Positions 35,724-44,465 of a stretch of DNA of 64,000 bases are shown piece after piece; the first letter of the stretch is position 1, and each line of letters opens with the position of its first letter. The notes under the pieces are model-generated. The model was not told where the DNA came from. It worked only from the letters and a program-made list of their open reading frames with translations, and ran no database searches. The position numbers and the translations under genes were made by a program. The stretch comes from Aldehydirespirator sp965220485 (GTDB lineage: Bacteria > Actinomycetota > Acidimicrobiia > Acidimicrobiales > Aldehydirespiratoraceae). The stretch is from the NCBI GenBank assembly GCA_965220485.1, contig OZ244832.1:3906001-3970000 (forward strand). The letters are read 5' to 3'.

Positions 35724-37829
35724 TTGAAGTTCAAGTTGTCGCCACCAGACCCGGATGGCGGGCCGACGCGCTGGCCTCGCCTGCCGGGGTATGCAGACAT
35801 GCTGGCCTGGGCCGGAGCCGTTACCGGACCGCTGCTGCTGTACGCCATCACATTGCCCCGCACAGTGGTGCTGGAAGACGACGGCTGGTTCCTGATTGTG
35901 GGCAAGTTCCTGGGTGTCGGTCATCCGCCCGGCTACCCCGTGCACACACTCCTCTCCAATGTGTTCCTGAAGATTCCGTGGGGCTCCGCGGCGTTGCTGG
36001 GGCACCTGCTGAGCGCGATATTGGGCGCGTTGGCCTGCGGCGCGGTCTACGCCTGTGCGCGGCTGCTGGGCGCAGGACCGGCGCCGGCGCTGATCGGGGC
36101 ATGGCTGTTCGCCGCCTCTGAGCACTTCTGGGCCCAGGCCACGATCACCGAGGTGTACACCCTCAATGCCCTGTGTTTTTTCAGCGTCTTCGCGTTGCTC
36201 CTCCACCTGCGGCGCAACCCCGGCGACGACCGGGCGTGGGCGGCCGCCGCGTTCCTCTACGGGATAGGTGTCGCCAACCACTGGCCGTTGATGGGGCTGG
36301 CATCGCCCGGTTTGGTGCTGGCCGCCCTGCCTGTATGGCGGGATCTCATCGGCAGGCTGAGGTTGCTGGCCGGCGCGTTCTTGCCCGCCGTCGTGCTGCC
36401 CTACACCTGGATGGTGTGGCGCTCCCTGCAGGAGCCGACCTTCAGCTTCCCCGGGCCGCTGGACACCGTGGACGACATCGTGGCGCACATCACGCGCCGG
36501 ATCTATCGAGACGTCGACACCAGTGCCTCTGCGGGGTGGTCCGACAAGTTCGAGTTCTTGCGATGGTTCGGCGGCGACATCGCGTGGCAGTTGACGCTGC
36601 CCGGCTTCCTGCTCGCGCTCGTGGGGCTGGCCGTGCTGCTCGCGCCCGGTAGACGGAACCGGCAAGGCTCGCCTCGGACGCTCGGCGCGCTCGACTGGGC
36701 GGCGCGGTGCGCGGGTCCGGTGGCCTTCCTCGGGTCGAGCGTCGTGCTGCTGTTGCTGCTGGACTTCGACTACGACTTCTTCTACATACAAGTGTTCCGT
36801 GCCTACCCTCTCGTCTGTTACGGACTGCTGGCGATTTGGACGGCGAAGGGCCTGCAGCACACGGTCTCTTGGGTCGGCCACCGCGCTCGGTGGTCTGCGC
36901 TGCGGCGACCTCTGGTGCTGAGCGGGGTCGCGGCCGCGGCCGGCGTGGCGATGGCCGGCTGGTCGGTGTCGGCCCACTGGGATGCCAACAACCGGGCCGG
37001 GTCCGACCTCGCCCAACGCTACGTGGACATGGTGTTCGACGTCGTCCCGCCCGACGCCGTCCTGTTGACCGTCGGCGACGAGGTGACGCTGCCTATCGGG
37101 TACTACCACTTCGTGGAAGGGCAGCGGCCCGACGTTCGGCTCGCCGAGATGCACGGGCTGGTCTTTCCCGACAACCTGTATCCCCCCGTCACCCGCACCA
37201 CCGAGGAGGCGCAGCAGCAGGCGTTGCAAGAGTTCGTCGGACGAACCGAGCGGCCCGTGTTCCATACATACCGCGTGCACGCGATCGACCACGGCAGAAC
37301 GGTCCGGGACTACGGCTTCCTGCGTGAAGTGCGAGGCAGCGACGCCCCGACGGACACCATCGAGCTTCGTCCGGTCGAAGCGGCCGAGGCTCACTTCGCC
37401 AGTCTCTTCGAGGAGGAGTACTACAACGGGTGGGAACTCGTGACGCGCAGTCACCAGGTCATCGACTACGCCAACTACTTGGGCTATGCGATCCTCAGCG
37501 GTCAGCCCGAACTGCTCGAACGGACCGCCCCGCTGCAGCGACTCGCCGAGCAGGACTTCTACGGACTGAACGGCATGGCGTCGGTTCTGGCCAGGTTCGG
37601 CAACGCCGAGCAGCTCGAGCAGGCGATGGCGTGGCTGGAGAAGGCGGAGACCATGCAGGACGCCGCCCTGACCAAGCAGGCGGAGGTTGAACTGTACAAC
37701 AACCTGGGAACGGTGCGTTGGCGGCAGGGACAAGGCGACGCGGCGATCGCATTCTTCGAGAAATCCCGCGACACGATGCCGCATCCAGACAATCCCGGCG
37801 TGCGATACCTGCAGCAGCTGGGCCGCTGA
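35724..37829 (+). CDS. DUF2723 GT-C-type membrane glycosyltransferase
   Basis: The frame starts with TTG at 35724; the first ATG in frame is 35799 (MLAWAGAV), just before the first membrane helix. The protein of about 700 residues has many hydrophobic helices in its first 430 residues. VVLEDDGWFLIVGKFLGVGH with PPGYPVHTLLSNVF is the DUF2723 signature, including the acidic D/E-D pair in the first external loop, as in protein O-mannosyltransferase-like GT-C enzymes. The C-terminal 270 residues are soluble and end with TPR-like helices (EQLEQAMAWLEKAETMQDAA, NNLGTVRWRQGQGDAAIAFF). The DPM1-like gene next door could supply its polyprenyl-phosphate sugar donor. Confidence 0.8.
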   Translation: MKFKLSPPDPDGGPTRWPRLPGYADMLAWAGAVTGPLLLYAITLPRTVVLEDDGWFLIVGKFLGVGHPPGYPVHTLLSNVFLKIPWGSAALLGHLLSAILGALACGAVYACARLLGAGPAPALIGAWLFAASEHFWAQATITEVYTLNALCFFSVFALLLHLRRNPGDDRAWAAAAFLYGIGVANHWPLMGLASPGLVLAALPVWRDLIGRLRLLAGAFLPAVVLPYTWMVWRSLQEPTFSFPGPLDTVDDIVAHITRRIYRDVDTSASAGWSDKFEFLRWFGGDIAWQLTLPGFLLALVGLAVLLAPGRRNRQGSPRTLGALDWAARCAGPVAFLGSSVVLLLLLDFDYDFFYIQVFRAYPLVCYGLLAIWTAKGLQHTVSWVGHRARWSALRRPLVLSGVAAAAGVAMAGWSVSAHWDANNRAGSDLAQRYVDMVFDVVPPDAVLLTVGDEVTLPIGYYHFVEGQRPDVRLAEMHGLVFPDNLYPPVTRTTEEAQQQALQEFVGRTERPVFHTYRVHAIDHGRTVRDYGFLREVRGSDAPTDTIELRPVEAAEAHFASLFEEEYYNGWELVTRSHQVIDYANYLGYAILSGQPELLERTAPLQRLAEQDFYGLNGMASVLARFGNAEQLEQAMAWLEKAETMQDAALTKQAEVELYNNLGTVRWRQGQGDAAIAFFEKSRDTMPHPDNPGVRYLQQLGR

Positions 37830-37897
37830 CAAGAGCAACGACCTCAAGTGACGCGACCTCGACGCACAGGTGTGCCCGCGGCAGATCGCCTGTAGCA

Positions 37898-38818
37898 GTG
37901 GCCGGATCTGACGTCGTCGCAGCGCAGGTGTCGGTGATCGTCCCGACCTACAACGAGGCTGCCAACATCGCAGAGGTCATCGCCCGGGTGCGGCGCGCCC
38001 TGCGGGACTGGCCTCACGAGGTGATCGTCGTCGATGACGACAGCCCCGACGGCACCTGGCAGGTGGCGACCCGGGTCGCCGCCGACACCCCCGGCGTAAC
38101 CGTGCTGCGCCGGTTCGGTGAACGCGGGCTGGCCTCCGCCGTGCTCGACGGCATGGCGGTATCGGGCGGGGAGGCCCTGGCGGTAATCGACGCGGACCTC
38201 CAGCATGACGAGTCGGTGCTGGCCGAGATGGTCTCCTGCGTGCTAGACGGCCGCGCCGACATGTGCGTCGGCACACGCAACAGCCGGGGCGGATCCCCCG
38301 GCGAGCGGACTCTGCCACGCCGCTGGGCCACGGCAGCCGGCGCCGCCACAGCCCGGCTGATACTGCCTGAACTGCGCAGTGTCACCGACCCGCTCAGCGG
38401 CTACTTCGTAGTGAGCCGCAGCCATTACGAACGGGCCGTCGCCGCGTTTGACGATTGCCTCCGCGGTTACAAGATTCTGTGGTTGTTCCTGGCGCGCTGC
38501 CCCGGTCTGCGTATAGCTGAAGTCGGTCACCGCTTCCGTCCGCGGGTTGCGGGCCGGACCAAGTTGTCGCCTGGGGTGATGCTCGACGACCTCGCCGTTG
38601 CGCTGTCGCTGCGTCTCGGCCCGGCCCTGCCGCCGCGGCGGGCCAGGGCTTGGCTCGTTGCGGCCGGAAGCATCCTCGGCGGCAGCGTGGGAGTGGTCGC
38701 TTTGGCGGCGTGTCGGCGCCGGGTATGTGGGCGTCACCTGCAATACTGTGGGCTCCGTGCGATGACTCGCCCTCAGCAGCTGCGGATCCCAGCGGGCGGG
38801 AGGTGTGATGGCGGGTGA
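37898..38818 (+). CDS. polyprenol-phosphate mannosyltransferase-like (DPM1/GT2) protein
   Basis: GTG at 37898 gives 306 residues; upstream codons overlap the end of the previous gene. The GT2 fold is clear: VSVIVPTYNEAANIAEVIAR, VIVVDDDSPDGTWQVA (DDDSPDGT is diagnostic of DPM1-like enzymes) and LAVIDADLQHDESVLAEMVS (D-A-D-L-Q-H). SGYFVVSRSHYE and RVAGRTKLS match the acceptor region. One short hydrophobic segment lies near the C-terminus (LVAAGSILGGSVGVVALAA). The enzyme likely makes polyprenyl-P-mannose or glucose for the GT-C protein just upstream. The C-terminal 30 residues look unusual. Confidence 0.85.
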   Translation: MAGSDVVAAQVSVIVPTYNEAANIAEVIARVRRALRDWPHEVIVVDDDSPDGTWQVATRVAADTPGVTVLRRFGERGLASAVLDGMAVSGGEALAVIDADLQHDESVLAEMVSCVLDGRADMCVGTRNSRGGSPGERTLPRRWATAAGAATARLILPELRSVTDPLSGYFVVSRSHYERAVAAFDDCLRGYKILWLFLARCPGLRIAEVGHRFRPRVAGRTKLSPGVMLDDLAVALSLRLGPALPPRRARAWLVAAGSILGGSVGVVALAACRRRVCGRHLQYCGLRAMTRPQQLRIPAGGRCDGG

Positions 38819-39836
38819 GGGCGTCACTCTAGTGGTGGCTGGTCGAGAGGTGCGGGTGAGCAACCCGGACAAGGTCTTCTTCTCCGCTCGAGGTGAGACC
38901 AAGCTCGATCTCGTGGAGTACTACCGGTCCGTGGAGGGTCCCCTCATGCGGGCCATGGGAGGGCGGCCGGTGCTGCTGGAGCGCTACCCGGACGGCGCCA
39001 CGGGCAAGTCGTTCTTCCAGAAGCGGGTGCCCAAAGGCGCCCCCGACTGGCTGACCACCACGGTGGTGAGCACCCCCAACGGCACCCTGTCCAACGCCAT
39101 GGTCGCCGCCGATCTCGCCCATGTGGCGTGGGCCGCCAACATGGGCTGCCTCGGATTCCACGTGTGGCCCTACCTGGCCCACTCCCCGGCGTTCGCCGAC
39201 GAGTTGCGCATCGACCTGGATCCCCAGCCCGGCGTCGGCTTCGACCAGGTGCGCGAGGCCGCTCACGAGGTCCGGGCCGCCTTCGACGAACTGGCAATTC
39301 CGGTCTTCGTCAAGACCTCGGGGCGCCGGGGCCTGCATGTCTACGCCCGGCTGGCGCCGCGCTGGGACTCCTATGAGGTCCGGGCCGCCGCAGTGGCCCT
39401 GGCTCGGGAGATGGCCCGGCGCCGTCCCGACCTGATTACCGACGCCTGGTGGAAGGAGGAGCGGGGCCGGCGGGTCTTCGTCGACTTCAACCAGAACGCT
39501 CCCCACAAGACCGTGTTCGGGGCGTGGTCGGTGCGTCCCCGGGTCGGTGGTCAGGTGTCGGCTCCGGTCGGCTGGGACGAGGTGGACGATGTGGAACCTG
39601 AGGACCTGACCATCGCCACCGTGGGCGCCCGGCTGGCCGAGGCCGGGGACCCGTGGGCGGCCATGGACGGCGGGCCCGCCTCGCTGGAGCCTCTGCTGGA
39701 GTGGCACGCTCGGGACATGGCGGCCGGCCTCATGGACGCTCCCTGGCCGCCGGTGTACCCGAAGATGCCGAATGAGCCGCCCAGGGTCGCCCCCAGCCGG
39801 GCCGCCCGCAGCACCGAGGAGGACGGCCCCCGATGA
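38808..39836 (+). CDS. LigD-type polymerase domain protein (archaeo-eukaryotic primase fold)
   Basis: ATG at 38808 follows GGGAGG. The 342-residue protein is a stand-alone version of the polymerase domain of bacterial LigD: VSNPDKVFFSARGETKLDLV, YYRSVEGPLMRAM, RYPDGATGKSFFQKRVP and ELRIDLDPQPGVGFDQVREA with the catalytic D-x-D. KTSGRRGLHVYARL and VFVDFNQNAPHKTVFGAWSV are further conserved blocks. In non-homologous end joining the domain adds nucleotides, often ribonucleotides, at breaks. No ligase or nuclease domain is fused, and no ku gene is in the window. Confidence 0.9.
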   Translation: MAGEGVTLVVAGREVRVSNPDKVFFSARGETKLDLVEYYRSVEGPLMRAMGGRPVLLERYPDGATGKSFFQKRVPKGAPDWLTTTVVSTPNGTLSNAMVAADLAHVAWAANMGCLGFHVWPYLAHSPAFADELRIDLDPQPGVGFDQVREAAHEVRAAFDELAIPVFVKTSGRRGLHVYARLAPRWDSYEVRAAAVALAREMARRRPDLITDAWWKEERGRRVFVDFNQNAPHKTVFGAWSVRPRVGGQVSAPVGWDEVDDVEPEDLTIATVGARLAEAGDPWAAMDGGPASLEPLLEWHARDMAAGLMDAPWPPVYPKMPNEPPRVAPSRAARSTEEDGPR

Positions 39837-40762
39837 AGCCCTGCCTGTCGATGCACCTCGTCAACTTCGCGCCCGAGCCGCCGGGCGACTGGCAGCGCCT
39901 GTTCGACCTGGCCGCCGCGGCCGACCGCGCCGGCATCGGCAGGCTGGCTGTGTCGGACCACGTGGCCTTCGGTGAGCGTCTCGACCGTTATGCCGATCCG
40001 GCCCGGGGCGGTCTGGAGGGTGGCCGCCAGCCCACCGGTCCGGACGGGGCGTGGCTGGAGCCGCTCACCGTGCTTGCCATGGTCGGGGTCCGCACCGAGC
40101 GGGTGCGGCTGTGCCCGATGGTGCTGCTGGCCGCTCTGCGCCGGCCGGTGGTGCTGGCCAAGACGGCGGCCACCATCGATGTTCTCACCGGCGGCCGCCT
40201 CGACTTGGGGGTGGGAGTGGGCTGGCAGCAGGAGGAGTACGAGGCTGCCGGCCTCAACTACCGCGAGCGGGGGCGGCTGCTCGACCACACCCTCGAGGTC
40301 TGCCAGGAGCTGTGGACCCAGCAGCGAGCCTCGGTGCGCGACCAGCACGTGAGCTTCGAGGACATCCATCAGATGCCCAAGCCCGTCGCTGGAACCGTGC
40401 CGGTGTGGGTCAGCGGCACGGTCAACGAGCGGTCGATGGCCCGGCTGGCCCGCTACGGATCGGGCTGGATCCCGTGGGGGCCTGACGCGCTCGACATGGC
40501 GTCGGGCATTGCTGCCATGCGCGCCGCAGTGGCCGCGGCGGGCCGGGACCCGGCCGGGATCGAGGTGACGGGACTGTTGCCCGTCGCACGGGACGACGAT
40601 GGCAACCCGCAGATCGGTCCGTCGATGGACGCGGTGCCGGGTCTGGTCGAGGCCGGGGTCACCGACTTCCGCCTCAGTGTGCAGCCGCCGAAGGGCGTCG
40701 AAGCGGCTGCGGAGTACTTGGCTCCCTGGGTGGAGGCCTTCGAGGCCGCGGCCGGGGCGTGA
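39833..40762 (+). CDS. luciferase-like F420-type oxidoreductase
   Basis: The 309-residue protein has the LLM TIM-barrel fold: LFDLAAAADRAGIGRLAVSD, then HVAFGERLDRYAD, LEPLTVLAMVGVRTERVRLC, RRPVVLAKTAATIDVLTGGR, then LDLGVGVGWQQEEYEAAGL. VGWQQEEYEAAG and the TIDxLTGGR block are typical of F420-dependent members. Substrate is unknown. It overlaps the LigD-type gene by 4 nt and the next gene by 4 nt, so three unrelated functions share a transcript. Confidence 0.85.
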   Translation: MKPCLSMHLVNFAPEPPGDWQRLFDLAAAADRAGIGRLAVSDHVAFGERLDRYADPARGGLEGGRQPTGPDGAWLEPLTVLAMVGVRTERVRLCPMVLLAALRRPVVLAKTAATIDVLTGGRLDLGVGVGWQQEEYEAAGLNYRERGRLLDHTLEVCQELWTQQRASVRDQHVSFEDIHQMPKPVAGTVPVWVSGTVNERSMARLARYGSGWIPWGPDALDMASGIAAMRAAVAAAGRDPAGIEVTGLLPVARDDDGNPQIGPSMDAVPGLVEAGVTDFRLSVQPPKGVEAAAEYLAPWVEAFEAAAGA

Positions 40763-42309
40763 ACGGCATGCGCAGCGGCCCGCGCAACCCGTTCCTGGCC
40801 GACAGCGGCTACGCCATGGCCCATGGCCGGTGCGACCAGCAGGACAACACTCCGGGACCGGGTCCCGAAGGGCCGACCGATGTGCTGGGCCCCGGCGACA
40901 TCCAGTACGCGCCGCTCGGCCCGGGCCACTTCGGCGGTGCGATATCAGGGCGCTATCCCGACGGCCGGCGGGTGATCTGGTCCAACGGCCGCCAGATCAT
41001 CGCCAAGCTCGACCACGACACCCTCGAAGTGCTCGCCACGCTGCCCACCGGCACCGAGCCCATCACCGACCAGGCCGAACTCGAGTCTCTCGAAGCCGGT
41101 CTCGACGACCTCGACGGCAACGATGCCGTCGCCCACGCCATAGGCATCGCGGCCCGCTTCATGACCGGCCTCGACGGTGTGTACTCGCTGCTCGACTGCG
41201 ACCACACACTGTTCCTGGGCCGCAAGGACCACGCCGCGGCCTACGTCGAGACCGATCCTGAAGACCCTGCCAGCCCCATCGTGGAGCGGGACCGCTGGTA
41301 CCGGCCCGAAGGCATCGCCGGGTACTTCGTGGGGATCAACATCACATTCGACGGCCGGCTGGTGATGACCACCGACCACGGCTGGGTAGTGTGCCTGGCC
41401 CGGGACTTCGGCGACTACGACGCCATACAGCTGCCCGGAGCCAACACCGACGCCGCTGAGCACTGCGCCCGCAGGGCCGCCGAGTACGGCCACACCGGCT
41501 ACGGCTGGGTGTGCACCAGCTCGTGCACGGGTGACGACGGCGGCATCTACGTCAGCTCGGTCGACACGCTTCACAAGGTGGTGTGGACGGGGGAGCGGCT
41601 GTCGCTCGACCCCGCCGCCGGCGCCTGGTCGGCGCGATACCGCAACGGTAGCGGCGACGGCTCGGGCACTACGCCCTCGCTGATGGGCTTCGGTGACGAC
41701 GAGGACCGTTTCGTGGTGATCGGCGACGGCGACGAGGTGGTGAACATCACCCTGCTGTGGCGCGATGAGATCCCCGACGGCTGGGAGCAGCTGCCCGACG
41801 CGCCGTCGCGGCGGATCGCGGGGATCGGCCCGGCCCACATGGGCAACCCCAACCGGCCCGAGATCAAGACCGAGCAGTCGATCACCGTGTCGGGCTACGG
41901 CGCCATGACCGTCAACAACGAGCCCGCGTCGCTGCCCGACGGCTGGCCGGCCACCCGTTCCCGCCTGTTCAGTTTCTTCCTGGGCCACAAGCCCGCCTAC
42001 ACGCCCTACGGGCTGCACAAGTACGAGTGGAATCCGGTCGAGCGGCGCTTGCGCGAGGCTTGGGTCAACACCGAGGTGTCCTCGCCCAACTCGGTGCCGT
42101 TCGTGGCCGAGGCCTCGGACCTGATGTACACCTGTGGCACCCGGGACGGGCGCTGGACGATCGAGGCCCTCGACTGGACCACCGGTGAGAGCCGCTTCCA
42201 CTACGTGGTCGGCGGCTCCCGCTACAACACCCTGGGCGGTGGCGTCACCGTCGACGACGGGCGTCTGCTGTACGGCACCATCTTCGGCAAGACCCGCATT
42301 CTGCGCTGA
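40759..42309 (+). CDS. hypothetical protein, probable beta-propeller
   Basis: The 516-residue protein has repeated beta-rich blades such as GRRVIWSNGRQIIAKLDHDT, DGRLVMTTDHGWVVCLARDF and GGIYVSSVDTLHKVVWTGER, consistent with a beta-propeller. It lacks a signal peptide. An early block reads NPFLADSGYAMAHGRCDQQD and the C-terminus reads YNTLGGGVTVDDGRLLYGTI. It resembles uncharacterised proteins of actinobacteria and proteobacteria. It overlaps the LLM gene by 4 nt. Its final codons are the first unit of the 40-bp repeat array. Confidence 0.6.
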   Translation: MNGMRSGPRNPFLADSGYAMAHGRCDQQDNTPGPGPEGPTDVLGPGDIQYAPLGPGHFGGAISGRYPDGRRVIWSNGRQIIAKLDHDTLEVLATLPTGTEPITDQAELESLEAGLDDLDGNDAVAHAIGIAARFMTGLDGVYSLLDCDHTLFLGRKDHAAAYVETDPEDPASPIVERDRWYRPEGIAGYFVGINITFDGRLVMTTDHGWVVCLARDFGDYDAIQLPGANTDAAEHCARRAAEYGHTGYGWVCTSSCTGDDGGIYVSSVDTLHKVVWTGERLSLDPAAGAWSARYRNGSGDGSGTTPSLMGFGDDEDRFVVIGDGDEVVNITLLWRDEIPDGWEQLPDAPSRRIAGIGPAHMGNPNRPEIKTEQSITVSGYGAMTVNNEPASLPDGWPATRSRLFSFFLGHKPAYTPYGLHKYEWNPVERRLREAWVNTEVSSPNSVPFVAEASDLMYTCGTRDGRWTIEALDWTTGESRFHYVVGGSRYNTLGGGVTVDDGRLLYGTIFGKTRILR

Positions 42310-42477
42310 GCGGCTCCCTCTGAGTTGAGCAGCCCGCATTCTGCGCTGAGCGGCTCCCTCTGAGTTGAGCAGCCCGCATTCTGCGCTGAGCGGCTCCCTC
42401 TGAGTTGAGCAGCCCGCATTCTGCGCTGAGCGGCTCCCTCTGAGCTGAGCAGCCTGCATTCTGCGCTGAGCGGCTCG
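42301..42477. repeat. 40-bp tandem repeat array seeded by a stop codon
   Basis: Four full 40-bp units start at 42301, 42341, 42381 and 42421, with a partial fifth to 42477. Each contains CGCTGAGCGGCTCCCTCTGA; the first covers the last codons and TGA of the beta-propeller gene. The last full unit has two base changes. Confidence 0.9.
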
Positions 42478-42479
42478 GC

Positions 42480-43802
42480 TCAGCCGGGCGTCAAGTTGCG
42501 GAATATCGCCTCGTAGGCGTGGTGCTCGGCTATGCGGCGGGCGATCACCGTATTGGCCTCTGACAGGCGGATCTTGGCACTCGAGTCGAGCCTGTCCTCA
42601 AGGGACTGCTCGAGCCGGTCGCTGAGAAGCGCCCTCAGCCGCGGGTCCAGGTCCTCGCCGAGGAGGTCGTCGATTCGCGGGCCGAACACGTCATCGACCA
42701 CATAGTCGGTGGACTCATCGATGTCGAGATCGCGATCGAGGGCGCTGCTGACTTGCTTAGTGGACTCGTACGCCGCGTAGTTGGCCGCCGTGCCCTTCAT
42801 GGCGAGTCGCCCAGCCTCCCTGGCCGCAGGCTTGGCACCGCTCTTGCGGGCCACGTCAACCACCATGTCGACAATCTTCTTCGCGCCTCGCAAGCCCGAC
42901 GACGACAGCCCCGGCAGCGGGATCAGGCCCAGAGCGAACAGCGAGGCGGTGCCGAAGTCGCCGTGCAACATGTAGTAGATCGACCTGGCGCCGTCCACGA
43001 TGTCACCGATGACGGGCACGAACGACACCACGTCGAGCACTCCGCCCATGCCGATGCCGCCGCTGTCGGTGTGGTAGGCGCGGTCGTTGAGCACCCGTTG
43101 CACCGCGTCGGCCTCCTCCGCCGCCAGGTTGTAGTCGCTCAGGAAGATCTCGAAGTCGCGACGGCTCATGAAGCCGTCGGGTGCCCCGCCATTGGCGACG
43201 TCGATGGTGGCGACGTGGGGCAGCAGCGCTGACACGGCCGCGGTCTTGTCCAGGAAGGCGTCGATGTCGTCGCGGCTCATCAGGCCGTCGCGGTCGCCGG
43301 GATCGAGCGCGAACTCGCCCTCGTGGGCTCGGTCGAGGTAGTCGTCGTTGTGCTTGGCCGTCTCGACCTGATCAAAGAAGTGGTCGTGGTCCAACAGCCA
43401 GCCCGCAGCCGCGGCGGTGGCCGAATCGGCAGAGTGCTGCGCCCACCGCAGGTCGCGGCGCGACAGCAGGCCGTCGGCTTCGTTCGGCTCGCCGCGCGAC
43501 TCGATCATGGTGAAGTGCTCACGAATGCGCTCCAGCGCTCCGAGCCCCTCGTTCATCTCGGGTCCCCCGGCCAGCACCATGCGGGTGCGCTCCTGCAGGT
43601 CCAGCGCACTGCTTCGAAACTCGCCGGCCACGCGGCGCGTGCCGCCGGGGACGTCGGGCAGGGGACTTCCGAGCAGCGAGGAGGCCTCCGCCAGCGGCCC
43701 CACTAGCGCTTGGGCATCCCAGTCGAGGTCGTCGGCGGCCGTCTCCATCCGCTGGCGCAGTTCCGTCGCCCGGTCCGTGTCCATTGCCATCAGATCCGCC
43801 AT
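42480..43802 (-). CDS. effector-like protein with three DGxxSRxD motifs and pre-toxin-like helices
   Basis: ATG at 43802 gives 440 residues. The helical N-terminus (about 1-100) resembles the trafficking region of LXG/WXG-type secreted proteins. Three spaced motifs follow: EADGLLSRRDLRWA, DRDGLMSRDDIDAFL and APDGFMSRRDFEIFL, each like the loop and exit helix of an EF-hand. A hydrophobic segment (VLDVVSFVPVIGDIVDGARS, FALGLIPLPGLSSSG) matches the pattern of the PT-TG pre-toxin region of polymorphic toxins. The C-terminal 130 residues are charged helices without a recognised toxin domain. No obvious immunity gene is adjacent; dsbB is divergent. Confidence 0.55.
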   Translation of the reverse strand: MADLMAMDTDRATELRQRMETAADDLDWDAQALVGPLAEASSLLGSPLPDVPGGTRRVAGEFRSSALDLQERTRMVLAGGPEMNEGLGALERIREHFTMIESRGEPNEADGLLSRRDLRWAQHSADSATAAAAGWLLDHDHFFDQVETAKHNDDYLDRAHEGEFALDPGDRDGLMSRDDIDAFLDKTAAVSALLPHVATIDVANGGAPDGFMSRRDFEIFLSDYNLAAEEADAVQRVLNDRAYHTDSGGIGMGGVLDVVSFVPVIGDIVDGARSIYYMLHGDFGTASLFALGLIPLPGLSSSGLRGAKKIVDMVVDVARKSGAKPAAREAGRLAMKGTAANYAAYESTKQVSSALDRDLDIDESTDYVVDDVFGPRIDDLLGEDLDPRLRALLSDRLEQSLEDRLDSSAKIRLSEANTVIARRIAEHHAYEAIFRNLTPG

Positions 43803-43886
43803 GAAAATATATGTAATCACATGTTGATAGCAACCGCAACCCGCGGGTCGAGCAATTTCCGCGCCAGTTCGGGGCAAGCTGGGGAC

Positions 43887-44465
43887 ATGAGCGCCGATCA
43901 GGTGTCCGATTTCTTCGCGGTGCTGGCCCTGGGCTCGCTGGCCATCGGCTGCGGAGGCGTGGTGAGCGCGTTGGTTCCGGGGGCCGAGGCCCGCACCCGC
44001 CAGCTTCACCCGGCGCTGCTGCCGCTGGCCCTGGTGATCGCGGCGGTGTCGGCGGGCGGGAGCCTGTACTACTCCGAGGTCGCCGGATACGCGCCCTGCG
44101 AGATGTGCTGGTACCAGCGGATCTGCATGTACGCCCTCGTGCCGGTGCTGGCGGTGGCTGTCGCCCGGCGCGACCGGCGGGGCGGCTGGTACGGGCTGCC
44201 GCTGGCGCTGGCCGGCCTGGGGCTGTCGGTGTACCACTACCAGCTGCAGGTATTCCCCGGCCAGGGCTCGACCTGCGACGCGGCGGCTCCGTGCACCTAC
44301 CAGTGGGTGGACAGCTTCGGCTTCATATCGATCCCGTTCATGGCCGGCTGCGGCTTCGTTGGGGTCGCAGGCCTGGCCGTGCTCTCGCTACGGTCGGGCC
44401 GAGACGAACACGCCGACGGCGGTGCCGAGGAGATCGGCGATCAAACCATGAGCGAGTACCGATGA
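43887..44465 (+). CDS. DsbB/BdbC-type disulfide oxidoreductase
   Basis: The 192-residue membrane protein has four hydrophobic helices. APCEMCWYQRICMYAL gives the first redox pair (CxxC with the typical WYQR) and GSTCDAAAPCTYQW gives the second. SIPFMAGCGFVGVAGLAVLS forms the last helix. DsbB passes electrons from the extracytoplasmic thiol oxidase to quinone. Its stop overlaps the start of a membrane-anchored thioredoxin gene (ATGA), which supports a DsbA-DsbB pair. Confidence 0.9.
   Translation: MSADQVSDFFAVLALGSLAIGCGGVVSALVPGAEARTRQLHPALLPLALVIAAVSAGGSLYYSEVAGYAPCEMCWYQRICMYALVPVLAVAVARRDRRGGWYGLPLALAGLGLSVYHYQLQVFPGQGSTCDAAAPCTYQWVDSFGFISIPFMAGCGFVGVAGLAVLSLRSGRDEHADGGAEEIGDQTMSEYR

Noticed and set aside
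35712..37847. 711-residue minus-strand frame
   Set aside because: It is antisense to the GT-C membrane protein and has Gln/Arg/Pro-rich shadow composition without motifs.
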